Shown here piece by piece: positions 40,630-50,404 of a DNA stretch of 64,000 nt. Under the pieces are notes generated by a model. That model saw nothing but the letters and a program-made list of their open reading frames with translations, was not told the origin of the DNA and ran no database searches. Each line of letters opens with the position of its first letter. The first letter of the stretch is position 1. The stretch covers positions 1 to 64,000 of the forward strand of contig CADCVR010000001.1 of the NCBI GenBank assembly GCA_902806205.1, in the 5' to 3' direction. The stretch is from an uncultured Solirubrobacteraceae bacterium (lineage in GTDB: Bacteria > Actinomycetota > Thermoleophilia > Solirubrobacterales > Solirubrobacteraceae). Both the position numbers and the translations under genes were made by a program.

Positions 40630-43562
40630 CAGCGCGGCCTCCCGTGCTTCTTGTTGCGCTTGGGCTTGGGGCGCGTGTCCTTCATGACGGTGTCCTCCGG
40701 GAGTGCGTCGGCCGCAGAGTCGCGGACGGGCGGCGGGGTGTCGGCGACGGCGGGCCGGTCGGGTTCGCGGCGCCGGCTTCCCGTCGGCACGACCTCGGTC
40801 TCGCGCTCGGCGACCTGCGTCGGGGCGGCGTCGGCGTGCAGCTCGCGGACCATCTGGTCGAACTCCGCCTTGGGCACCGCACGCTCCGGGCTCTCCGGCG
40901 CCGTCAACCGCGGTCGCGGGGCCTGCTTGACCTCCGCGTTGACGTCGAGCTTCGTGTCCGCGAACGGCGGCACGTGGCCGAGCTGGGCGACCAGCGCCTC
41001 GCGACGGCGGCGGAACACGGGTTCGCGCTCCTTCCACTGCGTGAGCACCGGCGAGGAGATGAAGATCGACGAGTAGCCCCCGGAGACGGTGCCGACGAGC
41101 AGCGCGAACGCGAAGTCCTGCAGGGTCTCGCCGCCGAAGAAGTACAGCGCCACGATCGGCAGCGACGCGCAGGTCACCGTCGAGATCGAGCGCACGACGA
41201 CCTCGTTCATCGAGCGGTTGGAGATCTGGCTGAACGCCGCCCGGGGCATGCGGGGCACGTTCTCCCGCAGCCGGTCGTTGACGATGATCGTGTCGTAGAG
41301 CGAGAAGCCCAGGACGGTGAGCAGCGCAGCGACGGTGGCGCTCGTCACCTCCCGACCGGTCACGGCGTACAGGCCCGCCACCAGCAGCAGGTCGTGCAGC
41401 AGCGAGATCGCCGTGGTCGCGGCGTACTTCCACTCGAAGCGCAGCGCGATGTAGACCGCGATCAGCAACAGGGAGACGATCACGGCGATCACCGCGCTGC
41501 GGGCGACCGACTGGCCGAACGTCGGACCGACGGACTGCACCTGAGGTGCGCCCCGGGTGTCCCCGAACTCCTTGACCAGAGCCTGGTTGACCTCGTTGAC
41601 GCGGGTCGGGGTGAGCTCGCCCGTGGAGATCTGGACGGTGTTGGGACCGAGCTCGGAGCCCGTCACGCGCTGGACGTCGGCGCTCGCGGTGCCCTCCCTG
41701 GCCAGCACCTCGCGGACCTGGTCCTCGGTGACCGGCTGGGCGAAGGCGGCCTGGATCCGGGTGCCCGACTCGAAGTCGATGCCGAACGTGATGCCCTTCG
41801 TCGCGATCGCCAGCGCGCCCGCGAGCAGGATCACGCCGGAGAGGGTGAACATGTACTTCGTCGCGCCGTTGAAGTCGAAGCGCCGCTTCGTGCCGTGCGT
41901 GCGAGCACCCACCAGACGCGGGTTCTTCAGCGCGTTGGCTCCCGTGACGCCGAGCAGCGCCTGGGTCGCGAGCACCGCCGAGAAGAGCGTGACGATGACT
42001 CCCAGACCCAGGGTGAGCGCGAAGCCGCGCACCCCGGCCGTGGAGAGGATGAAGAGGATGAACGCCGTGAGCAGCGTGACGACGTTCGCGTCGATGATCG
42101 TCGACAGGCCCTTGCGGTAGCCCAGGCCGATGGCGGAGGCGATCGATCTGCCCGCGAAGACCTCCTCCTTGACCCGTTCGAAGATGACGATGTTCGCGTC
42201 GGCGCAGACGCCGATCGTCAGCACGAGGCCCGCGAGGCCCGGGAGCGTCAGCGTCACCGGGATGAGCTTGATCAGCGCGAAGAGATAGACGGCGTAGATC
42301 AGCAGCGCGCCGACGGCCAGCACGCCCAGCACGCGGTAGAACACGAGGAGGAACAGCGCGACGACCAGGAAGCCGACCCCGGCCGCGACCAGCCCCTGGT
42401 CGAGCGCCTCCTGACCGAGGGTGGCGGAGACCTGCGACTGCGAGATCGGCTCGAGCGCGATCGGCAGCGCGCCGTACTTGAGCTGGTTGGCCAGCGCTTG
42501 GGCCGACTTCGTGGTGAAGCCGCCGGAGATCTCCGAGCCCGCCGAGCCGTCGATGCCGTCCGGGTTCTGCGCGAAGTCGATGAACGGAACGGAGACCAGC
42601 TGGTCGTCGAGGACGATCGCGAAATGCTGGGCGCGGCTCTGGGTGTCCGAGACGGTCTGGCCGTCGGCGGTCACGACGAACGACTGGCCGCGCTGGGCGA
42701 TCTCCCGGGTGACCTCCTGCCACTTCTTCGCGCCCTTGCCGGTGAACTCGAAGGTGACGTTCGGGCCGCCGCCGCCCGGGCCGTTGGAGAAGTTCTGCTC
42801 CGGGTTCTTGATGTCCGTGCCCGCGAGCGCCACGTCGTCGCGCAGGACGTACCAGCTGTCGGGCCCCGGATCGCTCGCATCCGCGTTGGGGTTGATCGAC
42901 TCGGCCTGGACGAGGACGGTGCCCTCGTTGACCTCGACGACGCGCGCATCCTTCGGAGCGCCCTTCGCGGCCTCGGAGTCGCGGAGGGTCTGCTCGGACT
43001 CCTCCGGGCCGGCGATGACCTTCCGCTGCTCGTCGTCGACGAGGTAGTACTTCGTCCCCGTCGCCGAGTTGAGGTCGGTGAGCGGCGGGCAGCGCTTGGC
43101 ACGCGCCACGGCGTCGTAGAGCTTCAGGCCGCCCTGCCGGCCGGCGCTCGGGCCGCCCGTGACCGAGAAGTCGGTCGGCGCGGGCTTGCAGTCCTTGCCG
43201 AGGACGTTCTTCTCCCAGTCGTAGAACTGCAGCTGGGCGGTGGTGCCGACGACGCGGGCGGCCTCCTCGGCGTTCGTGACGTTCGGCAGCGAGACGACGA
43301 TCTGGTCGCCGTTCGAGTTCTGGATCTCCGGCTCGGCGACGCCGAGCGCGTCGACGCGCTGGCGCATGATGTCGATCGCGCGGGTCACCGACTCGCTCGT
43401 GACCTTGGTGGTGTTCGTCGGCTTGGCCTGGTAGACGAGCTCGACCCCGCCCTTCAAGTCGAGCCCGAGGCGGGTCGGCTTGGTGGCGAGCGTCACCGCG
43501 GCCGCCGCGAGGAGCGCGCCGACGAGAACGAGGATGAGGATGTTGCGGCGGCGATCGGTCAT
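40629..43562 (-). CDS. secDF: Fused protein translocase subunits SecD-SecF
   Basis: 977 aa in a single chain. The SecD half (about 1-550) begins with one membrane helix, then LGLDLKGGVELVYQA, the large P1 extracytoplasmic domain and five helices (GLVLTIGVCADANIVIFERVKEE). The SecF half (about 560-870) contains TFGIDFESGTRIQAAF, the second periplasmic domain, and LTVLGFSLYDTIIVNDRLRE. A hydrophilic Pro/Arg-rich cytoplasmic tail of about 110 residues follows. SecDF uses the proton gradient to aid late steps of Sec export. Fusion is usual in Firmicutes and seen here in an actinobacterial setting, where secD and secF are more often separate. Confidence 0.95.
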   Translation of the reverse strand: MTDRRRNILILVLVGALLAAAAVTLATKPTRLGLDLKGGVELVYQAKPTNTTKVTSESVTRAIDIMRQRVDALGVAEPEIQNSNGDQIVVSLPNVTNAEEAARVVGTTAQLQFYDWEKNVLGKDCKPAPTDFSVTGGPSAGRQGGLKLYDAVARAKRCPPLTDLNSATGTKYYLVDDEQRKVIAGPEESEQTLRDSEAAKGAPKDARVVEVNEGTVLVQAESINPNADASDPGPDSWYVLRDDVALAGTDIKNPEQNFSNGPGGGGPNVTFEFTGKGAKKWQEVTREIAQRGQSFVVTADGQTVSDTQSRAQHFAIVLDDQLVSVPFIDFAQNPDGIDGSAGSEISGGFTTKSAQALANQLKYGALPIALEPISQSQVSATLGQEALDQGLVAAGVGFLVVALFLLVFYRVLGVLAVGALLIYAVYLFALIKLIPVTLTLPGLAGLVLTIGVCADANIVIFERVKEEVFAGRSIASAIGLGYRKGLSTIIDANVVTLLTAFILFILSTAGVRGFALTLGLGVIVTLFSAVLATQALLGVTGANALKNPRLVGARTHGTKRRFDFNGATKYMFTLSGVILLAGALAIATKGITFGIDFESGTRIQAAFAQPVTEDQVREVLAREGTASADVQRVTGSELGPNTVQISTGELTPTRVNEVNQALVKEFGDTRGAPQVQSVGPTFGQSVARSAVIAVIVSLLLIAVYIALRFEWKYAATTAISLLHDLLLVAGLYAVTGREVTSATVAALLTVLGFSLYDTIIVNDRLRENVPRMPRAAFSQISNRSMNEVVVRSISTVTCASLPIVALYFFGGETLQDFAFALLVGTVSGGYSSIFISSPVLTQWKEREPVFRRRREALVAQLGHVPPFADTKLDVNAEVKQAPRPRLTAPESPERAVPKAEFDQMVRELHADAAPTQVAERETEVVPTGSRRREPDRPAVADTPPPVRDSAADALPEDTVMKDTRPKPKRNKKHGRPR

Positions 43563-43569
43563 GAGGTCC

Positions 43570-44019
43570 TCAAGAGTTCGGCGTGAGGACGATCAGCAGG
43601 CCGCCGTCGTCGTCGTAGGCCGGGAAGAGATCGGCTTTGGCCGTGGCCGGCAGGTCGCCCTCGGCGTTGACCTGCACGTCCTTGCCCAGCTGTCGAACCC
43701 CCCACTCCAGCGCGGTGGAGACCGGATCGGGCTCCTCGGAGAAGCGCAGGCCGAGCACCTCGCCGACGGAGCGGCCGATGACGCGCTGGTCGTCGAGGCC
43801 GGTCAGCTCGAAGGAGCCGCGCCCGCAGGCGATGACGTTGCCGTCGCGGTCACAGGCGAAGAACGCGGCGTTCGGCGCGGGGTAGTAGTCGTCGAGCAGC
43901 TCGAACAGGAAGCCGAAGCCGCACTTCTGGCAGCCCTTGGGAGTCGTCCGAAAGCCTGCGGTGCGGTCGGTCGCGGTGCTGCGGTTCGCGCAGTTGGGGC
44001 AGATGAAGAGATGGGCCAT
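43570..44019 (-). CDS. Zinc-ribbon plus PAS-like domain protein
   Basis: 149 aa. The N-terminal C-x2-C pair (FICPNCANRSTA) and a second pair (KGCQKCGFGF) form a probable zinc ribbon within 35 residues. The rest resembles a PAS domain (YYPAPNAAFFACDRDGNVIA, GRGSFELTGLDDQRVIGRSV, GEVLGLRF). No output domain is present. It ends 7 nt before secDF, so the two are likely cotranscribed. A sensory or regulatory role is inferred, with ligand unknown. Confidence 0.75.
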   Translation of the reverse strand: MAHLFICPNCANRSTATDRTAGFRTTPKGCQKCGFGFLFELLDDYYPAPNAAFFACDRDGNVIACGRGSFELTGLDDQRVIGRSVGEVLGLRFSEEPDPVSTALEWGVRQLGKDVQVNAEGDLPATAKADLFPAYDDDGGLLIVLTPNS

Positions 44020-44225
44020 CGGGCTGGGACAGGGTAGAGAAGAGCGACCCGGATCGTCCCCATGGTTCCTGCGCTGCTCACGCCAGCCGCACCTCCGCTC
44101 GCTGCATGGTAGACGCTCGCGAGCCCGAGTCGCGGCGGTAGAGGCCAGATGCGACGCGGGCGGGGCGATCGGAAACGCTCAAGCGCCCTGGCGCCGCAGG
44201 CCGCGGGTGACCCACAGCATCCTGC

Positions 44226-45463
44226 TTACGCGCCGAGGTAGGCGTAGGAGCGCGGCGTCGTCTCGGCCACGACGGCCAGCCCCTCGCCCTCCGTGGTCGG
44301 GAGCATGACGCGGCCCTGCGCGTCGGTCACGAGCCGCGCTCGAACCTCATTCCCCCGGCGGAACTGCACCGCCACGCCGGCCAGCGGCCGGCGGCCGGTC
44401 ACCGTGCCGGCCCGGAGCGTCGTCTGCAACACGGTCGCCACCCTGCGGGAGCTCGAGATGCGCGGCGGCAGTAGGCGCTCACCGCCGGACCGGGCGAGCA
44501 CGATCCGGCACGGCGCTTCGAAGGCGACGGCGTCATCGTCCTCGATGTCGCCGACCGTGCAGCCGCCCTCGCTCGGCGCCTCGACGAGGGCCATGGCGCG
44601 GTCGTCGGCGTCCCACTCGACGATGCCCATGCCGCCCGACGTGCGCTCCTGCAGCCCACGGCCACGCGCGCGGAAGTCGGCGAAGGCGTACGCCACGCCC
44701 GCGGTGACCTCGTCGAAGAGCGTGGTGACACCGCTGCGGGTGACCACCGGCCCGCGCAGCTCGGCGTACTCCTCGCCGTACGCCCGCTCCCCGCGCAGCC
44801 GCGCCCGGCCGGAGCCCGGACGCGTGACCGAGAGCGCCGACGAGCCGTTCCCGATGTCCGACGGCCCGTCACCGACGACGGCGAGCGTCCGCCCGTCCGT
44901 GTCGATCTCGACCGACGAGACGCCCCGGGCAACGGCCTCCCGGCGCACCGGCCCGCCGTCCAGCGACCGGGAGCGCACCGTGCGGCCGTCCGCCCAGTAG
45001 ATCCGCCCCCGCCCGATCGTCACGTCGAGCGCGCGGACGCCCTCGACCACGACCTGTGAGCGACGCGCGGAGGGCGAGAAGGCCACGAGGTCGCAACGCC
45101 CGCCGCAGCGCTCGTACCCACGACGGGCCGGCCGCGGCGGTCACGGCCGACGTCGACCGGACCCGTGCCGCGCCCGGCGGACAGGCGCTTGGCGGGCGCA
45201 TCGCCGTCGTGCACGACGATCTGCACGCCGCCCGTGCCGACCCGCCGGCTGTAGGCCAGGACCGACCCGCTGATGCCGACTCCCAGCGGTTCACTGACCT
45301 CGGCCACCACCCGGTCGGGCACGGGAGCCGCCGACGCACCGGTGGGCAGTCCGAGGGCCAGCGCGAGGACGCCGACGGCCATCGCCAGCCGTCGAGCGTC
45401 CCGTCGCTCGCTCCGGGAACTCAGGCTGCGGTGCGTCGGGGTGGACGCGCGGTGGATGGGCAT
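44226..45463 (-). pseudogene. Secreted beta-propeller-like protein, interrupted by a frameshift
   Basis: Two overlapping frames make one protein. The upstream part (45463 down to about 45117) has a signal peptide (LAMAVGVLALALGLPTGASA) and reads to GTGPVDVGRDRRGRPVV. The downstream part then continues as YERCGGRCDLVAFSPSARRS to the stop at 44226. In the first frame the text after GRPVV loses family character, while the second frame has no start of its own. Adding one base at about 45116-45122 (a GGG run) would join them. The repeated short strand motifs and C-GGR-C pair recall extracellular propeller-like proteins. It is either a real inactivation or a sequence error. Confidence 0.7.
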
Positions 45464-45541
45464 GCGGCCGGAACGTGTCCGGCCCGCGGAAGGTGACGCC
45501 GCGCCCCCGTGAGGGACCTGAGCCGGATTCGCCGGCGTGAC

Positions 45542-46576
45542 TCAGAACAGCTTCGCCTCGGCGGGCGCCTCCAGCCCGAGGTGCGCGTAGGCGCGCGGGG
45601 TGGCCACGCGCCCGCGTGGGGTGCGCTTCAGCAGACCGCAGATCAGCAGGTACGGCTCGTAGACGTCCTCGAGCGTGTCGGCCTCCTCTCCCACCGTCAC
45701 CGCCAGCGTCGAGAGTCCGACGGGGCCACCGCCGAACTTCTCGCAGATCGCGCCGAGGATCTCGCGATCGAGGCGGTCGAGTCCGAGTTGGTCGACCTGC
45801 AGCAGGTCGAGCGCGTGGCGGGCGACCTCGTCGGTCACGACGCCGCCTGCGCGGACCTCCGCGTAGTCGCGCACCCGCTTGAGGAGGCGGTTGGCCACGC
45901 GCGGAGTGCCGCGGGAGCGAGCGGCGATCGCCTCGGCGCCCGCGCCGGCGAGCTCGACGCCGAGGATCGCGGCGCTCCGGCGCACGATGGTCGCGAGCTC
46001 GCGCGGGCCGTAGGGCTCGAGGCGGTGCTGGATGCCGAAGCGGTCGCGCAGGGGCGTCGTCAGCCGGCCGGCGCGCGTCGTGGCACCCACCAGGGTGAAC
46101 GGCGGCAGGTCGAGCGTCATGACCCGCGCCCCGGCCCCCACCCCGACGGTGATCGGGAGCTGACGGTCCTCCATCGCGGGGTAGAACGTCTCCTCGAGCG
46201 CGCGGGACAGTCGGTGGATCTCGTCGACGAAGAAGATCGAGCGCGGTTCCAGCGCGGTGAGGAACGCGGCGATGTCCCCCTTGCGCTCCAGCGCGGGCGC
46301 GGCGGTCTGCACGAACCCGACGCCGAGCTCGGCCGCGAGGATCTGCGCGAGCGACGTCTTGCCCAGGCCGGGCGGGCCGGCGAGCAGCACGTGGTCGAGT
46401 GCCTCGCCCCGCGCCGCGGCAGCCTCGATCGAGACCTGGAGCTGATCGACGATGACGTCCTGTCCGACGAACTCGTCGAGGCTCCGCGGCCGGAGCGTGA
46501 TCTCTGTCGCATCGTCCTCGACGGTCAGGCCGGGGGTCTGTATGCGGTTCCCGTCGGGTTCCGGGGTGCGGATCAC
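45542..46576 (-). CDS. ruvB: Holliday junction branch migration ATPase RuvB
   Basis: 344 aa, start overlapping the ruvA stop (GTGA). Walker [17 protein letters not shown], Walker [10 protein letters not shown], sensor [19 protein letters not shown] and the C-terminal winged helix ([20 protein letters not shown]) are complete. It drives branch migration with RuvA during homologous recombination. Confidence 0.97.
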   Translation of the reverse strand: MIRTPEPDGNRIQTPGLTVEDDATEITLRPRSLDEFVGQDVIVDQLQVSIEAAAARGEALDHVLLAGPPGLGKTSLAQILAAELGVGFVQTAAPALERKGDIAAFLTALEPRSIFFVDEIHRLSRALEETFYPAMEDRQLPITVGVGAGARVMTLDLPPFTLVGATTRAGRLTTPLRDRFGIQHRLEPYGPRELATIVRRSAAILGVELAGAGAEAIAARSRGTPRVANRLLKRVRDYAEVRAGGVVTDEVARHALDLLQVDQLGLDRLDREILGAICEKFGGGPVGLSTLAVTVGEEADTLEDVYEPYLLICGLLKRTPRGRVATPRAYAHLGLEAPAEAKLF

Positions 46577-47163
46577 CGGCGCGACGCCTTCAACGCCGCG
46601 GCGATGAGCGCCTCGGCCGTGTCGCCCATGACGCCGCGCAGCAGCTCGTCGACTTCGGCCGGGGCGTATCCGAGCTCCTCGAGGCCCTCGCGGGCAAGCG
46701 AGCGCGGGTCGTCGGCCCGGAGCGGATCGCTGCCCTCGGCGGGTGCGGTACCGCCCGCCGGACCCACCTTGTCGCGCAGCTCGACGATGATCCGCTCGGC
46801 CGTGCGCTTCCCGACTCCCGGCGCTGCCTGGAAGCGCTTGGCGTCCCCGCGGGCCAGGGCCGACATCAGTTCGCGGGGCGGGGCGCCCGAGAGGATCGCC
46901 TGCGCGACCTTCGGCCCCACGGACTGCACTCCGAGCAGCAGGAGGAACAGGTCGCGCTCCGCCTCGGTGGCGAACCCGTACAGCGTCAGGGCGTCTTCCC
47001 TGACGACGAGGTGCGCGTGCAGCGAGACGGGCGCCCCGGCGGCGGGCACGTGGCGCAGGGTCTCCGCGGAGACGTTGAGGCGGTAGCCGACGCCCGAGGA
47101 GGTCTCGACCACGACGTGGTCGGGACGCCGCACGGCCACCTCGCCGGCGACGAGGGCGATCAT
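46573..47163 (-). CDS. ruvA: Holliday junction DNA-binding protein RuvA
   Basis: 196 aa, ATG at 47163 overlapping the ruvC stop (ATGA). N-terminal OB fold ([20 protein letters not shown]), helix-hairpin-helix motifs ([37 protein letters not shown]), and a C-terminal helical domain III that contacts RuvB ([16 protein letters not shown]). It binds four-way junctions. Confidence 0.96.
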   Translation of the reverse strand: MIALVAGEVAVRRPDHVVVETSSGVGYRLNVSAETLRHVPAAGAPVSLHAHLVVREDALTLYGFATEAERDLFLLLLGVQSVGPKVAQAILSGAPPRELMSALARGDAKRFQAAPGVGKRTAERIIVELRDKVGPAGGTAPAEGSDPLRADDPRSLAREGLEELGYAPAEVDELLRGVMGDTAEALIAAALKASRR

Positions 47164-47699
47164 GCCGTGCGCCCCGTAGCCGCCGCTCCCCGGGACGCGC
47201 GGATCTTCGCGGCGCTCAGCCCGGCGTGGTTGGCGTGACAGATCGCGACGGCGAGCGCGTCGGCGGCGTGGTCCGGGCGGGGCAGCTCGGTGAGTCCCAG
47301 CAGGCTCTGCACCATCCGCTGGATCTGGTCCTTCTCCGCCCTGCCGGAGCCGCAGACCGCGCCCTTGACCTGCTGCGGCGTGTAGTCGTGGCAGCCGATG
47401 CCGCGCTGGCCGGCGGCGAGCATCACCACGCCGCGGGCCTGGCCGACCGCGAGCGCGGACTGCACATTCTGGCCGAAGTAGAGGGCTTCGAGTGCGACGG
47501 CGTCGGGCTCGTGGCGCAGGATGAGCTCGGCGACGGCGGTGTGGATGCTCGCGAGGCGGCGCGCCGGGGCGCTTTCGGGGCGGGTCGTGACGCAGCCGCC
47601 GTCGAGCGCGACCAGGCGGCCGGACCGCCGCTGGACGACGCCGTAGCCCGTGTTGGCCAGGCCGGGGTCGATGCCGAGGACGATCACCACGGGACCCAT
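47160..47699 (-). CDS. ruvC: Crossover junction endodeoxyribonuclease RuvC
   Basis: 179 aa. RNase H-like nuclease with the acidic residues in [35 protein letters not shown] and the C-terminal [16 protein letters not shown]. It cuts Holliday junctions symmetrically. It is the first gene of a compact ruvCAB operon; no LexA-type box was seen upstream. The start is GTG or ATG at the N-terminal [11 protein letters not shown], where the upstream frame offers nothing better. Confidence 0.96.
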   Translation of the reverse strand: MGPVVIVLGIDPGLANTGYGVVQRRSGRLVALDGGCVTTRPESAPARRLASIHTAVAELILRHEPDAVALEALYFGQNVQSALAVGQARGVVMLAAGQRGIGCHDYTPQQVKGAVCGSGRAEKDQIQRMVQSLLGLTELPRPDHAADALAVAICHANHAGLSAAKIRASRGAAATGRTA

Positions 47700-47819
47700 T
47701 CTGGGTCAAGGGTCGGATGCCTTCCCGGACCGATGACCGATCGCGCCCACGCCCACCGGCACCGAGGCCGCTGCGACGGCGAAGCCGACCGTCATGGCCC
47801 GCGCGAGAGAAGCATCCGC

Positions 47820-49202
47820 TCAGGCGTGGACGGATGCCCACGTGGTCGTCGGGCCCTGCAGGCGCTCGAACGCCGCGACGACCTCTGGGTCGAAGTGCGT
47901 GCCGCTCTCCGAGCGGATGACGTCCAGGGCCCTCGCCGCCGGCCAGGCCTCTTTGTAGGGACGTGCGTGGGTCAGCGCGTCGAAGACGTCGGCGACGGCG
48001 ACGATGCGGCCTTCGATCGGGATCTCGGCGCCCTGCAGGCCGTCCGGGTAGCCCGTGCCGTCCCAGCGTTCGTGGTGCGACAGTGCGATCGCGGCCGCCA
48101 ACTGCAAGACCGGGAAGTCGCTGCCGCACAAGATCTCGGCCCCGATCCTCGCGTGCTCTTGCATCTGTGCGTGCTCTGCGGGGGTCAGGCGGCCCGGCTT
48201 GAGCAGGATCGTGTCCGAGACGCCGATCTTGCCGACGTCGTGCAGCGGCGCCGCCTCCTTGAGTTGGACGGCGAACTCGGGGGTCAGACCGAGTTCGGCG
48301 GTGATCGCAGCGGCGCAGAGCCCGACCCTGCTGGTGTGCTGGTGGGTGTCGTCGTCGCGGAACTCCGCCGCGACCGCGAGCCGGCGAAGGCTGTCCACCC
48401 TGGCGACGTCGAGCGCCGCGGTGCGCGCCAGAACCGCACGCTCGAGCACCTCGGCGTGGTCGGCGAGGACGGTCTCGGCCTCGTGTTGGACGGTGACATC
48501 GCGAGCGGTGGCGTAGATCACCCCCTCGTCGACGTCGAGGTGGGCATTCCACTCAAGCCAGCAGTAGTTCCCGTCCGCCGTGCGGTATCTGTTCCTGAAG
48601 TTGACCACGTCGCCGTCGCGCTCCAGACGTGCCGCGGCCCTGCTGGTGGCTTCCACGTCATCGGGATGGATGAAGTCGACGATCGGGCGCGACAACAGGG
48701 TCGCGCGTGGCAGACCGAGGACACGCTCCCAAGCGGGATTGAGCGTCAAGAAGAAGCCGTCGCGCCCCGCCGTGGCGATCATGTCCAACGACATGTCCTG
48801 CGCGTGGATCAGGGATTTCTCAAGGGCTCTGCGCATGTCTGCGGTCCAACCGATGCCGGCGCCGATCACCAGGAAGGCCGTCGCCCGTGTGAGATAGTCG
48901 ATGGCGCCGATCGCGTTGGAGGCGGTGGCGTCCCAGACCGCGACGAGCGTGATGGCCGACGACGCCGCGGCGAGACCCCCTCGCAGACCGAACTCGAACG
49001 CCACGATCGCGATCGGCACCACGAACATGAGCAGCACCGCGTCAGCGATCTCGGCGTTGCGCGTGCGGGCCAGATAGAGGCCGGCGAACAGCAGCGCGGC
49101 CGCCGCGCACGCCCCGAGACGGCGCAAGGCCAACCGCGGCGCGGTCCTGGCGCCGAAGGGACTCTCGGGAGCTGCCTGAGCGGCCGTCGACGACCTTCGC
49201 AT
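47820..49202 (-). CDS. Membrane PAS-HD-GYP protein, probable cyclic-di-GMP phosphodiesterase
   Basis: 460 aa. Three or four hydrophobic helices (about residues 25-115) form a membrane sensor region. A PAS domain follows at about 130-255 (DGFFLTLNPAWERVLGLPRA, IHPDDVEATSR). The HD-GYP domain covers about 275-455, with the HD pair in LHDVGKIGV, HHERWDGTGYPDGLQG, which contains the GYP triad, and VADVFDALTHARPYK. HD-GYP enzymes linearise cyclic-di-GMP. No partner cyclase is in the window. It has no close upstream neighbour. Confidence 0.92.
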   Translation of the reverse strand: MRRSSTAAQAAPESPFGARTAPRLALRRLGACAAAALLFAGLYLARTRNAEIADAVLLMFVVPIAIVAFEFGLRGGLAAASSAITLVAVWDATASNAIGAIDYLTRATAFLVIGAGIGWTADMRRALEKSLIHAQDMSLDMIATAGRDGFFLTLNPAWERVLGLPRATLLSRPIVDFIHPDDVEATSRAAARLERDGDVVNFRNRYRTADGNYCWLEWNAHLDVDEGVIYATARDVTVQHEAETVLADHAEVLERAVLARTAALDVARVDSLRRLAVAAEFRDDDTHQHTSRVGLCAAAITAELGLTPEFAVQLKEAAPLHDVGKIGVSDTILLKPGRLTPAEHAQMQEHARIGAEILCGSDFPVLQLAAAIALSHHERWDGTGYPDGLQGAEIPIEGRIVAVADVFDALTHARPYKEAWPAARALDVIRSESGTHFDPEVVAAFERLQGPTTTWASVHA

Positions 49203-49641
49203 CAGCAGCCGCCCGCTTGCGGACGAAGCAGCGCCCGGGTTGCGCGCGTGTCCTCAGGGGCCGTTGCGTCGACCCCGACGACGGTCTTGCCCCCACGCGA
49301 ACTCACGATCCGTCCAGCGGGTGCACCGTGGTGGGCGCGGCGCGGCGCCGGGGCGCCGGGCGGTCGAGCGGCAACGCGGATGTTGTCGACGAATCGGATG
49401 AGAACATGGGGTTCTCTGCTGCGGCGATGGGAACGCTGGCGGGGAAGTGGAGGAGTTCGGTGGCGCCGGGCTTCACCCGCCGACGGTGCAGACCGGAAAA
49501 CGGCGTCACGCTCAAGACTTCTGAGTGAACCTCTCTCCTAACCGATCGAGGCCGCGCTTGTCAAGGCACGGGTCAGCGTTCTCACAGGCCACGTCGGAGC
49601 TCGGCCGACTCGCGGACGTCCTCGGAGCTGGCTGTCCTGCC
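49203..49641. other. 439-bp gap between yebC and the HD-GYP gene with no supported gene
   Basis: Only short frames occur here and none has a family motif or good start. The longest on the minus strand (49303-49515, 70 codons) has an irregular composition and no ribosome binding site. I looked for a cyclic-di-GMP (GEMM) riboswitch because of the HD-GYP gene downstream and did not find its core. The promoter of the HD-GYP gene must lie within. Confidence 0.6.
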
Positions 49642-50394
49642 TCAGCCGCTCGCGATCCGCTCCATCACGTCGGCGGGGGCGTCGAAGTTCGCGTGGACCT
49701 CCCCGACGTCGTCGCTCTCGTCGAGCGTGTCGATGAGCCGCATGAGCTTCTTGAGCGCCTCCTCGTCGAGCTCGACCCTCGTCTTGGGACGCCATACGAC
49801 TTCGGCCGACTGCAGCTCGATCTCGGCCGCCTCGAGGGCGGCGCGGACGCCGGGTAGGTCGGCGGGTGCGGTGAGGATCGCGATCGTCTCCTCGTCGGCC
49901 TCGATGTCCTCGGCGCCCGCCTCGACGGCGACGAGGAGGTCGTCCTCGGAGTAGCGCTCGCCGTCGACGACGATCACGCCCGTCTTGTCGAAGAGGTAGG
50001 CGACCGAGCCCGGCTCGCCGAGCGCGCCGCCCGCCTTCGTGAGCGCGGAGCGGACCTCCGCTCCCGTGCGGTTGCGGTTGTCCGTCAGGCCTTCGATGAG
50101 GAGCGCCACGCCGCCGGGGCCGTAGCCCTCGTACATGACCTCCTGGAAGTCGGCCTCGTTGGCGCCGGCTCCCGTGCCCTTGTCGATGGCGCGCTGGATG
50201 TTGTCCTTGGGCATCGAGGCGTCCTTGGCCTTCTGCACCGCGAGCGCGAGCGACGGATTGCCCTCGATGTCGCCGCCGCCGGTCTTCGCCGCCACGGTGA
50301 TGTGGCGGGAGAGCTTCGTGAACATCGCGCCGCGCCGGGAGTCGGTGATCGCCTTCTTGTGCTTGATCGACGCCCACTTCGAATGTCCGGACAT
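49642..50394 (-). CDS. yebC: YebC/PmpR family transcriptional or translational regulator
   Basis: 250 aa, ATG at 50394. The N-terminus MSGHSKWASIKHKKAITDSR is the strongly conserved YebC signature, followed by RRGAMFTKLSRHITVAAK and YEGYGPGGVALLIEGLTDNR. All three domains are present (C-terminal TLDESDDVGEVHANFD). The family was long called a transcription regulator. More recent work ties YebC to relief of ribosome stalling at polyproline, relevant in such a Pro-rich proteome. Confidence 0.95.
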   Translation of the reverse strand: MSGHSKWASIKHKKAITDSRRGAMFTKLSRHITVAAKTGGGDIEGNPSLALAVQKAKDASMPKDNIQRAIDKGTGAGANEADFQEVMYEGYGPGGVALLIEGLTDNRNRTGAEVRSALTKAGGALGEPGSVAYLFDKTGVIVVDGERYSEDDLLVAVEAGAEDIEADEETIAILTAPADLPGVRAALEAAEIELQSAEVVWRPKTRVELDEEALKKLMRLIDTLDESDDVGEVHANFDAPADVMERIASG

Positions 50395-50404
50395 GTCGTC
50401 GATC

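Noticed and set aside
40644-43586. A 980-codon plus-strand frame opposite secDF, with similar long frames at 24323-26740 opposite ligD and 35765-38029 opposite relA
   Set aside because: All are shadows of conserved genes in GC-rich codon usage, with no recognisable motif and no ribosome binding site.
44020-44225. Search for a small RNA or tRNA in the 206-bp gap after the frameshifted gene
   Set aside because: No cloverleaf, T-arm sequence or riboswitch core was seen on either strand.
49303-49515. A 70-codon minus-strand frame in the yebC/HD-GYP gap
   Set aside because: No ribosome binding site, no family motif, and irregular composition; not supported as a gene.
49203-49641. A cyclic-di-GMP riboswitch upstream of the HD-GYP gene
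   Set aside because: The GEMM core with its tetraloop receptor could not be found on either strand, so no RNA is called.
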